Positions 1-7,663 of a stretch of 64,000 nt of DNA are shown here, piece by piece. The translations under genes were made by a program, and so were the position numbers. The stretch comes from Roseovarius mucosus (GTDB taxonomy: Bacteria; Pseudomonadota; Alphaproteobacteria; Rhodobacterales; Rhodobacteraceae). The notes below the pieces were generated by a model that saw only the letters and a program-made list of their open reading frames with translations, did not search any database and was not told the DNA's origin. Position 1 is the first letter of the stretch. Every line of letters starts with the position of its first letter. The stretch lies in the NCBI RefSeq assembly GCF_002080415.1, contig NZ_CP020474.1, positions 1,811,501 through 1,875,500 of the forward strand, in the 5' to 3' direction.

Positions 1-336
1 GCAGAGCGGCATCTGCCCTCCAGCGTTCCGGGCATCGTCGATCTGCAACAGGCCCAACTGCGCACTCGCGGCTTTGTGCCCGCGGTCGCCCGTTCCATCA
101 GTGGGATGGTCTCAGAGGATCTGACCGAAGAGCATGCGGATATCGCCGAAAGCCGCCTGCCCGTGCTGGCGATCTGGGGGCGCGAAGATACCGTTATCCC
201 GCTGCGCAGCATGGCGCGACTGGCCGAGGTCAACCGAAACGCCCGCCAAGAGGTGATCGAGGGCGCGGGCCATGGCCTGACCTATACCCACGCCGACGCG
301 GTGTTGACCGCGCTGCGTGATCTGATGCGCGATTAA
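1..336 (+). CDS. Alpha/beta hydrolase, C-terminal part (5' end outside window)
   Basis: The reading frame is open from the first base and ends at TAA 334-336, so only the last 111 residues are seen. They match the C-terminal end of an alpha/beta hydrolase: a strand ending VLAIWGREDTVIP carries the likely acid residue, and GAGHGL carries the likely catalytic histidine. The nucleophile elbow and oxyanion region lie outside the window. The substrate cannot be told. The gene converges on the MFS transporter gene, and the bases TTAA at 333-336 provide both stop codons. The family call is firm; any narrower function is not. Confidence 0.85.
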   Translation, partial: AERHLPSSVPGIVDLQQAQLRTRGFVPAVARSISGMVSEDLTEEHADIAESRLPVLAIWGREDTVIPLRSMARLAEVNRNARQEVIEGAGHGLTYTHADAVLTALRDLMRD

Positions 337-1565
337 GCTGCCTGCAACCGCCGCTCCTTGATCGGCAGGTGGACGATGGCCGAGAAGGCGCCGACACCCA
401 CACCAATCCACCAGACCATCGTATAATTCCCGTAAAGATCATACATCTTGCCACCCAGCCAGACGCCCATAAAGCTGCCAAGCTGGTGGGAAAAGAACAC
501 GATCCCATAGAGCGTGCCCATGTAGCGCAACCCGTAAAGATGCGCGACGAGACCGGATGTCAGAGGCACGGTCGCCAACCACAGAGCCCCCATCGAGACC
601 GAAAAAAGCAATACCGTCGCAGGCGTAATTGGCGTCATGATGAACGCCGCTGCAATCAGCGTCCGGCCCAGATAGATACCCGCCAGCAGGTTCTTCTTGG
701 AATAGCGCTTGCCCAGCCATCCTGCCGTCAGCGTGCCCGCGATATTGGCCAGACCGATGATCGAAATCGCCACAGCGCCCAGCGCCGAGGTGGTGGTGAT
801 GCCAATATTATGCAGCGCCCCACCGGGCAGGATAGGGCCACACATCTCGGTGACAAAGGCCGGGAAATGCGCGGTGACAAAGGCCAGTTGATAACCGCAA
901 CTGAAAAATCCGAGAAAGATCAGGGTAAAGGAGGGATCGCGAAAGGCGCGGCGCAGGATCGTGCCCATCGATTCCTCGATCACCGTGCGGTCCACCGGGG
1001 CGGGCGCGCGCATCAGCGGCAGCATCGCCAAAACCGCGATGATCACGGCGGCAAAGATCAGGAACACGCTCTGCCATGTCATCAGCGAGAGCATGAATTC
1101 TGCCAGAGGCGCGCCAAACACCTGCCCCGCCGATCCCGCAGCAGTGGCAATGGCGAGGCTCATCGAGCGGTTCTCGTCCGAACTTGCCCGCCCGACCACG
1201 GCGAGGATCACGCCAAATCCGGTGCCCGCAATGCCAAAACCCACGAGAATCTCATAGAGTTGATGCGCCTCTGGCGTGACAGCAAAGGACGACAGCACCA
1301 AACCCGCCGCATAGGTCAGCGCGCCCAGAATGATCGCCTTTTGGTCGCCGATCTTTTCGGCCAGCGCGCCAAAAATCGGCTGGCCAAAGCCCCACGCAAG
1401 ATTCTGGATCGCGATGGCCAGCGAAAACTCGGCGCGGGGCCAATTGAACTCGGTCGCAATCGGAATCTGAAACACGCCAAACGAGGCGCGGATCGCAAAG
1501 GAAATCAGAATAATGGTGCAACCCGCCACAAGAACGGGGGTAATCAGGGGGGCGGATTTCGGCAT
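333..1565 (-). CDS. MFS transporter, monocarboxylate-transporter-like
   Basis: This is a 410-residue integral membrane protein with about 12 hydrophobic segments, the normal size for the major facilitator superfamily. The first half contains the typical loop after helix 2 (FGALAEKIGDQKAI), and a central hydrophilic stretch near residues 185-210 separates two six-helix halves. Overall it resembles the MCT/oxalate-formate type of MFS carriers, so a small organic acid is a reasonable substrate, but nothing here fixes it. The ATG is preceded by GAGGAT at a good distance. It is transcribed alone, convergent with the hydrolase gene on its left. The call to MFS is firm; the substrate is a guess. Confidence 0.88.
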   Translation of the reverse strand: MPKSAPLITPVLVAGCTIILISFAIRASFGVFQIPIATEFNWPRAEFSLAIAIQNLAWGFGQPIFGALAEKIGDQKAIILGALTYAAGLVLSSFAVTPEAHQLYEILVGFGIAGTGFGVILAVVGRASSDENRSMSLAIATAAGSAGQVFGAPLAEFMLSLMTWQSVFLIFAAVIIAVLAMLPLMRAPAPVDRTVIEESMGTILRRAFRDPSFTLIFLGFFSCGYQLAFVTAHFPAFVTEMCGPILPGGALHNIGITTTSALGAVAISIIGLANIAGTLTAGWLGKRYSKKNLLAGIYLGRTLIAAAFIMTPITPATVLLFSVSMGALWLATVPLTSGLVAHLYGLRYMGTLYGIVFFSHQLGSFMGVWLGGKMYDLYGNYTMVWWIGVGVGAFSAIVHLPIKERRLQAA

Positions 1566-1652
1566 TGGATCCTCGCGCGCTATCCCGGCACTCTAGGCTA
1601 ATCGCAAGAGGCGTCAATTCAGGCTTTGTGATGGGCCGCATCACGTTTTGCA

Positions 1653-2441
1653 TCACCCGAGGAGTTGTGACACCATGCGGCTATTCGCATCGGTCAAGGC
1701 CTCGATCACGTCGAAATGGTGCCGCCCGGCAGCAATCTCATGGCCCGCATTCCACGCCTCTGCCAGCCATCGCGCCTGATCCAGAAACACGGGCCGCTCA
1801 TCAGAGCCAACCCAGACCGTGACTGGCACAGACAAGGGCCGCATAAGCGCCGGGCTCTCGGCCTCTGCCGTCGCCCGGTCCAGCCGGAAGTGTTCATTCA
1901 TCGAGGTTTCCAGCAAGGGGCGCAGATCCGAGACCGGCGAGATGGGCATGACATGGCTGAGCCGTGCGGCCACGTCACCCGGCAAGACCCCCGGCACCGC
2001 CATCCGCGCCACCAAATGCCCGCCCGCAGAATGCCCAACCAGCGCCAGCGGCCCCTCATGGCGTGCGGCCAGAACGCAGAGCGCGCGGGCAATCTGTCGG
2101 GTGATGTCGGCAATCCGCACCTCGGGGCAGAGATCATAAGAGGGCATGGCCACCGCCCAACCGCGTGCGAGCGGTCCTGCCGCCAGATGCGACCAGAGCG
2201 ACCGATCAAACCGCAGCCAATAGCCGCCATGCACAAAGACGCATAGCCCCCGTGCCGCCCCTTTGGGGTGAAACAGGTCAAATGCCTGCCGCGCACCTTC
2301 GCCATAGGCCAGACCAAGCTCTGCGCGCCGCTCCGCGCTCAACTTGGCACGAAACGCCTCGGCGGCCACGGTCCAGCGTGCCGGATATTGTGCCCCACCC
2401 GGAATATAGGGCACATTTGCATAGGCATCGTCCAGTTCCAC
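1653..2441 (-). CDS. Alpha/beta hydrolase, kynurenine-formamidase (KynB/AFMID)-like
   Basis: This 262-residue protein has the oxyanion motif HGGYW near residue 91, the nucleophile elbow GHSAGG (serine near 158), a candidate acid in WVGSDERPVF, and a C-terminal histidine in GRHHFD. The combination HGGYW followed by SYDLCPEVRI is typical of the arylformamidase-like branch of alpha/beta hydrolases, which removes formyl groups from formylkynurenine, although many relatives have other ester substrates. The chosen start is GTG, preceded by GGAGGAAT at good spacing. No kynurenine pathway gene lies nearby, so the specific reaction is uncertain. The gene is divergent from the aldehyde dehydrogenase gene. 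Confidence 0.8.
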   Translation of the reverse strand: MELDDAYANVPYIPGGAQYPARWTVAAEAFRAKLSAERRAELGLAYGEGARQAFDLFHPKGAARGLCVFVHGGYWLRFDRSLWSHLAAGPLARGWAVAMPSYDLCPEVRIADITRQIARALCVLAARHEGPLALVGHSAGGHLVARMAVPGVLPGDVAARLSHVMPISPVSDLRPLLETSMNEHFRLDRATAEAESPALMRPLSVPVTVWVGSDERPVFLDQARWLAEAWNAGHEIAAGRHHFDVIEALTDANSRMVSQLLG

Positions 2442-2493
2442 GGCGTATTCCTCCCTATCTGGCCCTAGACATTCCTAGCCCAAGCTGGTCTGT

Positions 2494-2514
2494 CATGGCG
2501 AGATAAAAGCCATG
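2494..2514. promoter_or_regulatory. Inverted repeat in the divergent hydrolase/SSADH intergenic region
   Basis: CATGGC (2494-2499) and GCCATG (2509-2514) form perfect 6-bp arms around a 9-bp spacer, directly upstream of the gabD ribosome binding site. The position suits an operator or a leader hairpin for gabD. No regulator gene is adjacent, so its use is inferred only from position. Confidence 0.35.
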
Positions 2515-2530
2515 CCAAGAGGGAAACGCA

Positions 2531-4003
2531 ATGACCAAGACCGACCTGAAATCCATGCTCAAGGACCCCAGCCTGCTGTGCGAGCGGGCCTATATCAATG
2601 GCGAGTGGGTGGATGGCGATAATGGCACCTTCGAGGTCACGAACCCCGCGCGCGGGGACGTCATCGCGCATGTGGCCGATCTTAGCCGTGCGCAGGTGGC
2701 CCGTGCCATTGCCGCCGCCGAGACCACGCAAAAGGAATGGGCGAAATGGACCGGCAAAGAACGCGCCGCCGTCCTGCGCCGTTTCTTTGATCTGATGATG
2801 GAAAACCAGCATGATCTGGGCGTGATCCTGACCGCCGAACAGGGCAAACCCCTGACCGAAGCCAAAGGCGAAGTGGGCTATGGGGCCTCCTTCATCGAAT
2901 TCTTTGGCGAAGAGGCCAAGCGCATCTATGGCGAGACCATTCCCGGCCATCAGCGCGACAAGCGCATCACCGTCATCAAGCAGCCCATCGGCGTCGTCGC
3001 CTCGATCACACCGTGGAATTTTCCCAATGCGATGATCACCCGCAAGGCTGCTCCGGCACTTGCGGCGGGGTGTTCTTTTGTCGGGCGTCCGGCGGCGGAA
3101 ACCCCGCTTTCGGCCACCGCAATGGGCCTTTTGGCCGAGCGTGCGGGTCTTCCAGCGGGCGTGTTCAACATCGTCACCTCCTCGCGCGCCTCTGAAATTG
3201 GCAAGGAATTCTGCGAGAACCCGGCCGTGCGCAAGATCACCTTTACCGGCTCGACCGAAGTGGGGCGCATCCTGTTGCGCCAAGCCGCCGATCAAGTGAT
3301 GAAATGCTCGATGGAATTGGGCGGCAACGCGCCCTTCATCGTGTTCGACGATGCCGATCTTGATGCGGCGGTCGAGGGCGCGATCCTGTGCAAATTCCGC
3401 AACAACGGTCAGACCTGCGTCTGTGCCAACCGCATCTATGTGCAGGCCGGGGTCTATGACGCCTTTGCCGCCAAGCTCAAGGCTGCGGTGGAAAAGCTCA
3501 AGATGGGCGACGGGATGGACGACGGTGTGGCCCTAGGCCCGCTTATCAACGCCGATGCGATCGTCAAGGTGCAAGAGCATGTGGCCGACGCCAAGGCAAA
3601 AGGCGCATCGGTCATTTTGGGAGGCGGCGAGCCGGTGCAAGGCGCAGGCTTTTTCCTGCCCCCGACCATCGTCACCGGCTGCACACAGGATATGGCCTTT
3701 GCCTCCGACGAGACATTCGGCCCGCTGGCCCCCCTCTTCAAGTTCGAGAGCGTGGATGACGTCATCGCCATGGCCAATGACACGATCTTTGGTCTCGCCT
3801 CTTATTTCTACGCCAAGGACCTCAGCCGCGTCTACAAAGTGGCCGAGGCGCTGGAATACGGGATCGTCGGAGTCAACACCGGCATCATCTCGACCGAGGT
3901 TGCGCCCTTTGGGGGGGTCAAGCAATCCGGGCTTGGCCGAGAAGGCAGCCATCATGGGATCGAGGACTTCCTCGAAATGAAATACATTTGCATGAGCATC
4001 TGA
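2531..4003 (+). CDS. gabD: NAD(P)-dependent succinate-semialdehyde dehydrogenase
   Basis: This 490-residue aldehyde dehydrogenase oxidises succinate semialdehyde to succinate, the last step of 4-aminobutyrate degradation, in the cytoplasm. The match to GabD is visible over its length: TPWNFPNAMITRK in the cofactor region, FTGSTEVGR, the catalytic glutamate in MELGGNAPFIVFDDADLD, the catalytic cysteine in FRNNGQTCVCANR, and the GabD-like end EALEYGIVGVNTGIIS followed by APFGGVKQSGLGREG. The length is normal. One position differs from the textbook family: the usual lysine of the KPAxxTP cofactor motif is arginine here (GRPAAETP, near residue 188). The ATG follows AGAGGGAAA. No gabT is adjacent. 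Confidence 0.92.
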   Translation: MTKTDLKSMLKDPSLLCERAYINGEWVDGDNGTFEVTNPARGDVIAHVADLSRAQVARAIAAAETTQKEWAKWTGKERAAVLRRFFDLMMENQHDLGVILTAEQGKPLTEAKGEVGYGASFIEFFGEEAKRIYGETIPGHQRDKRITVIKQPIGVVASITPWNFPNAMITRKAAPALAAGCSFVGRPAAETPLSATAMGLLAERAGLPAGVFNIVTSSRASEIGKEFCENPAVRKITFTGSTEVGRILLRQAADQVMKCSMELGGNAPFIVFDDADLDAAVEGAILCKFRNNGQTCVCANRIYVQAGVYDAFAAKLKAAVEKLKMGDGMDDGVALGPLINADAIVKVQEHVADAKAKGASVILGGGEPVQGAGFFLPPTIVTGCTQDMAFASDETFGPLAPLFKFESVDDVIAMANDTIFGLASYFYAKDLSRVYKVAEALEYGIVGVNTGIISTEVAPFGGVKQSGLGREGSHHGIEDFLEMKYICMSI

Positions 4004-4076
4004 CCAAAGCGGCACTCGACCAAAGTCAGGTCCCTCGCTAGGATGTGACCAAGTCTTGAAGCAAAGGAGGCCGGCA

Positions 4077-5318
4077 ATGCCCCGCTTTTTCCTTTTGGCC
4101 GGCCTGATGGCTGTGGTCTGCGCCTCCACGGTGCAGGCGCAGAACGACGAAGCCCGCCTTGTCTCCGGCGCAGTCGGCTATCTGCAACGGATAGCCCTGC
4201 CCCCCGATGCCCGCGCCGTGGTTGTGGCCGAGGGGCGGTTTGGGGCCATGCTGGGCGAGGTGACGCTGGACGCGGATGGCAAACAGGTGCCGCTGCCCTT
4301 CGAGATGACGGTGCCTGCCAACCTGTCCGGGCGGCTGAGTGCGGTGATCCGGGTTAACAACCAACCCCGCTGGCTTTTGAGGGATCTGCCCTTTGCTGAT
4401 GGAACGGAGCCGGTTGATCTCGGTGAGCTGATATTAGAGCCGGTGACGGCGCTCGCCTTTGCGGTTGATTTCATCTGTGGCGATACCACGGTCTCTTTCG
4501 GAATCCTGGGCGAAGAAACGGTGCTGCGCGCCGAAGGGCGCGATATCCCGATGAAACAGGTCATCTCTGCCTCAGGTGCCCGGTTCGAAGGTATCAAAGA
4601 GCCAGAAACAGAGTTCTGGAACAAGGGCGATATGGCCATGCTCCGGCTGGAAGGGCGTGATCTGCCCGAATGCCAAGAGGTGCCGCCGCCACAACAACAA
4701 AGCTATCGTGCCGGCGGAAATGAACCGGGGTGGTCTGTTGTGCTAACCGCAGAAAACGCAGAGATTACCGCCGATTACGGCGAGATCACCCATAGCCTGC
4801 CGCGCCCGGATGTGCAGGTTTTGCCCGGCGCTTACGTGTTTGACATGCCCGAGATTGCGGCGCAACTGACCATCCGCGAAGGCATCTGCCGCGACGATGC
4901 CACCGGCATGCCCCACCCCGATGCGGCACAGTTAACCCTTGGCGAGCGAGAGTTTAGCGGATGTGGGGGCGCGCCCGAGGACCTTCTGACAGGGCCCTCT
5001 TGGCAGGTGACAGTGCTGGGTGAGACCCCGCTGATCGAGCCGGAACGCCTGACCCTCAACTTCATCACACCTGGGCGCGTCGCGGGCAGCTCTGGCTGTA
5101 ACCGTCTGGTGGGCGGCTATACATTGACGGGCGAGGGGCTACAGTTTGGTGCCATGGGGAGCACGATGATGGCCTGCCCCGAACCTCTGATGGAGCAAGA
5201 ACGCCGCATGCTCGATGCGCTGGAACAGGTGACGCGGTTCGATATCGCCGAGGATGGCGCGCTGCGCCTGATCGGCGGCGCAACGGATGGCGTGCTGATC
5301 GAGGCGCGGCGGCCCTGA
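4077..5318 (+). CDS. Exported four-domain YbaY/MliC/META protein
   Basis: I chose the ATG at 4077 because AAAGGAGG (4063-4070) lies six bases before it and a signal peptide follows (MPRFFLLAGLMAVVCASTVQAQ). An in-frame TTG at 4056 has no such support. The 413-residue product appears to join four small envelope domains: a YbaY-like beta domain (about 27-123); a segment resembling the C-type lysozyme inhibitor MliC (about 125-200), with cysteines in FICGD and LPECQ; a COG3650-like domain starting at AGGNEPGWSV (about 210-315); and a C-terminal META domain with SGCNRLVGGY and STMMACPEPL (about 316-410). There is no lipobox, so it is probably periplasmic. A role in envelope stress or lysozyme resistance is inferred from the domains only. 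Confidence 0.82.
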   Translation: MPRFFLLAGLMAVVCASTVQAQNDEARLVSGAVGYLQRIALPPDARAVVVAEGRFGAMLGEVTLDADGKQVPLPFEMTVPANLSGRLSAVIRVNNQPRWLLRDLPFADGTEPVDLGELILEPVTALAFAVDFICGDTTVSFGILGEETVLRAEGRDIPMKQVISASGARFEGIKEPETEFWNKGDMAMLRLEGRDLPECQEVPPPQQQSYRAGGNEPGWSVVLTAENAEITADYGEITHSLPRPDVQVLPGAYVFDMPEIAAQLTIREGICRDDATGMPHPDAAQLTLGEREFSGCGGAPEDLLTGPSWQVTVLGETPLIEPERLTLNFITPGRVAGSSGCNRLVGGYTLTGEGLQFGAMGSTMMACPEPLMEQERRMLDALEQVTRFDIAEDGALRLIGGATDGVLIEARRP

Positions 5319-5325
5319 GCAGCAA

Positions 5326-5353
5326 CGCCCGGCCAGACTGCTCTGACCGGGCG
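5326..5353. terminator. Convergent-gene hairpin
   Basis: CGCCCGG (5326-5332) pairs with CCGGGCG (5347-5353), and inside it CAGA pairs with TCTG, with one C/A mismatch between the two stems and a CTGC loop. It lies between two convergent genes and would form on either transcript. There is no T run, so it may act as an mRNA end-stabilising hairpin rather than a classical terminator. Confidence 0.6.
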
Positions 5354-5370
5354 CAGGCATAGCTTCAGGT

Positions 5371-5838
5371 TCAGTTCACCTTGTCGACATCGACCACATC
5401 CTTGGTCACGACATCACCGCTGGCAATCGCAATCCGGCGCGGTTTCAGCGCCTCAGGCACCTCGCGGCGCAGGTCGATATGCAGCATCCCATCGGCATGG
5501 GTGGCGCCGATCACCCGCACATGATCCGCGAGTTGGAACCGGCGTTCAAACGCCCGCGTCGCAATACCACGATGCAGATAGGTGCGGCCCGCTTCCTCAT
5601 CGCTCTTGCGCGCCGAGACGACAAGTGAGCCTTCCTTGACCTCAACACCCAGATCATCGGCGGCAAAACCCGCGACGGCAATCGAGATGCGATAGGCATC
5701 ATCAGCAGTCTTTTCTATGTTATAGGGCGGATAGGTCGGCTGGGCCACGTCACTGGACATCACACGATCCAATAGGTCGGCAATCTGGTCGAAACCGACA
5801 GTGGCGCGATAGAGCGGGGCTAGATCAAAATTACGCAT
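5371..5838 (-). CDS. Small heat-shock protein, Hsp20/IbpA family
   Basis: This 155-residue protein is an ATP-independent holdase that binds unfolding proteins in the cytoplasm. The N-terminus (FDLAPLYRATVGFDQIADLLDR) is the pattern of class A rhizobial/alphaproteobacterial sHsps and E. coli IbpA. The alpha-crystallin core follows from YPPYNIEKT through a beta-strand set ending in HADGMLHIDLRREVPE. The C-terminal IxI/V-type anchor is in RRIAIAS. GGAGG precedes the ATG. The leader contains hairpins (5876-5902), which could be thermosensing because many alphaproteobacterial ibpA-type genes use ROSE thermometers, but I do not recognise a canonical ROSE element. Confidence 0.93.
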   Translation of the reverse strand: MRNFDLAPLYRATVGFDQIADLLDRVMSSDVAQPTYPPYNIEKTADDAYRISIAVAGFAADDLGVEVKEGSLVVSARKSDEEAGRTYLHRGIATRAFERRFQLADHVRVIGATHADGMLHIDLRREVPEALKPRRIAIASGDVVTKDVVDVDKVN

Positions 5839-5875
5839 GGGTCATCCTCCATTGAGCGATACCAAGTTGGCGCCT

Positions 5876-5902
5876 TCCCCTTTGGGGACAGGCAATCTGT
5901 CC
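5876..5902 (-). promoter_or_regulatory. Overlapping hairpins in the Hsp20 5' leader
   Basis: Read on the minus strand, GGACAG-ATTGC-CTGTCC (5902-5886) overlaps TCCCC-AAA-GGGGA (5888-5876). The two stems share bases and so exclude each other. They sit about 40-60 bases upstream of the Hsp20 start. Two alternative stems in a heat-shock leader suggest temperature-dependent folding, but neither stem covers the GGAGG ribosome binding site, so this is only suggestive. Confidence 0.35.
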
Positions 5903-5976
5903 GGCCCATCCTGCGGCACCGGAACGCTCTTGATTTGGGAAGTGCTACGGCGGCTGTCAAGACCCCGCTACGGCCC

Positions 5977-6798
5977 TTAGGGCCGCGCGAATTTCGCCCC
6001 GGATGCCGCCGCATCCCCGCCTACCGTCACGCGCCGAAACCCCGGATTCGCCGCGAGGGGGCGCGAGGCCGCCGCACGCAGATCCTGTTTCAGCTGCGCC
6101 ACAATCTCGGGCAGGTCCATACCATAGGCGCGGCTTTCGCCCCCGTCCCAATTGCCACCGCTGACCAACGACAGGATACGCGCCCGCCCACCATCCCGCG
6201 CAAAAACCGGCGCACCGGATGAACCGTTGATCACCGCGCAGTCAAACCCCATCACCCCCTGGGACCGCCACAAAAGACCGCATTCGCGCTGCCATGACGG
6301 GGCCTTGTCGCGGTCGCGGCCATAAGAGACAACGCTCACGCGCTGACCGGGTGCGAGGGTGCCCGCAAGGTGAAAGGGCGCAGCTAGGGCTGCGGGAATG
6401 GGCGCGGATAACTGCAAGAGTGCGACATCGCGCCGGACGTTCTCGGCCTGCATACCCGCCGCCGGATCATATCCCGGGGCAACCACATAGCGGGCCACGC
6501 CAGACTCCGCGATCACAACACCATCGCGCAGACCAGCGCGAAACTGAATGACGTCAGCGCCGATAGCACGCTGGGCGCGATCATAGACACAATGCGCTGC
6601 CGTCAGCACTTGGTCAGGGGCGATCAGAACGCCTGTGCAATAACCATCACGCCCAAGATCGACACGCCCCACCGCCTCCCAGCCGAACAGGTCATCGCGG
6701 TCCGTCAACCGAATAAGGCCACTCGTCTGCGCCATCGCACCCGACGGGCACAGCATCAGGGCAACCAGCGCCGCAAGGCCAGTGCGCCAGCCTGTCAT
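5977..6798 (-). CDS. Secreted trypsin-like serine protease (second of tandem pair)
   Basis: This 273-residue S1-family protease has a signal peptide (to about AMAQ, residue 24), the catalytic histidine in LTAAHC, the catalytic aspartate in NVRRDVALLQL and the catalytic serine in NGSSGAPVF. Cysteines flank the active-site regions as expected for an exported enzyme. Its ATG overlaps the stop of the upstream protease gene by ATGA, so the two are translated together. The two proteins have the same architecture and a matching C-terminus (GAKFARP here, GAKFAKP in the partner), which points to a tandem duplication. The substrate is unknown; the location is presumably periplasm or outside the cell. 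Confidence 0.88.
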   Translation of the reverse strand: MTGWRTGLAALVALMLCPSGAMAQTSGLIRLTDRDDLFGWEAVGRVDLGRDGYCTGVLIAPDQVLTAAHCVYDRAQRAIGADVIQFRAGLRDGVVIAESGVARYVVAPGYDPAAGMQAENVRRDVALLQLSAPIPAALAAPFHLAGTLAPGQRVSVVSYGRDRDKAPSWQRECGLLWRSQGVMGFDCAVINGSSGAPVFARDGGRARILSLVSGGNWDGGESRAYGMDLPEIVAQLKQDLRAAASRPLAANPGFRRVTVGGDAAASGAKFARP

Positions 6799-7598
6799 GG
6801 CTTGGCGAATTTCGCGCCAGTATCGCGGCGAATACCCGAGGTGAACATCTTGGGTGCGGCCTCCTGAAACACGCCAGCGCCACCATCAAGGGCGTCTTGC
6901 AGCACCCGAAGCGGATCGGTCAACTGCGTGCCAAGCGACACCTTGCGCCCCTCTACCTCGGCCATGGCTGAGACAACCGAAACAATGCGCGGCACACCGC
7001 CCTCAAAGCTAAAGATCGGCGCGCCGCTCGATCCGAAATCGACATCGCATGACATCACAAGAACACCATCCTGACGCGCCAGAACTTCGCAGATGTTTTG
7101 CAGGGATGGGGCCTCTGATCGGTCGCGGGCATAGCTGACCACGCCAATTTTCTGCCCCTTGCGCGGGCGCTCATCCGTCTCGAACGGGGTGACGCGCGTG
7201 TTGTTGATCGGGTGATGCAATTCGAGCAGCGCCACGTCATTGCGCACGCGCTCTGCAGTCACATCAGCAGCCGGTGCATAATCGGGATGCGTCACCGCGC
7301 GCCGAACAGAGCGATAGGCCGCCGCGCGCCCATTGCGCCACCCGGCCATGAATTCGATCCGTGCAGGATCAATCCGCGCACCAGTTTCCTTGTCAAACAG
7401 GCAATGCGCCGCCGTCAGCACCAGATCGGGTGCCACCAGCGCCCCGGTGCAAAATCCGCGCCGGGCCAATTCCAGCCGCCCCACGGCCTCCCAGTCGCGG
7501 GCCTCGTCGCCGACATCCAGACGTTGCAGGCGGCTATCCTGCGATAGCGCCGCACCCGCCGCACAGACCGACAAGAGAAAGGTGATGATACGCAGCAT
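6795..7598 (-). CDS. Secreted trypsin-like serine protease (first of tandem pair)
   Basis: I place the start at the ATG at 7598 (MLRIITFLLSVCAAGAALSQ, a clear signal peptide); an in-frame ATG further upstream would add 13 charged residues ahead of it. The 267-residue protein carries the S1 triad: LTAAHCLFD, RVRNDVALLEL and VDFGSSGAPIF. It is followed without a gap by the second protease gene. The preceding gene on the same strand is glcF, 65 bp away, so read-through from the glycolate oxidase operon is possible, but the functions do not obviously connect. Confidence 0.87.
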   Translation of the reverse strand: MLRIITFLLSVCAAGAALSQDSRLQRLDVGDEARDWEAVGRLELARRGFCTGALVAPDLVLTAAHCLFDKETGARIDPARIEFMAGWRNGRAAAYRSVRRAVTHPDYAPAADVTAERVRNDVALLELHHPINNTRVTPFETDERPRKGQKIGVVSYARDRSEAPSLQNICEVLARQDGVLVMSCDVDFGSSGAPIFSFEGGVPRIVSVVSAMAEVEGRKVSLGTQLTDPLRVLQDALDGGAGVFQEAAPKMFTSGIRRDTGAKFAKP

Positions 7599-7663
7599 AA
7601 GGTCTTTGTCCCGCTCAATTCCCTTGCCGAATAGCACGGGTTTTGGGCCAGATTATGACCGGA

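Noticed and set aside
369..1601. Plus-strand 410-codon frame opposite the MFS gene, and similar ones at 7793-9046 and 60962-62476
   Set aside because: All are Arg/His/Gln-rich mirrors of well-supported minus-strand genes.
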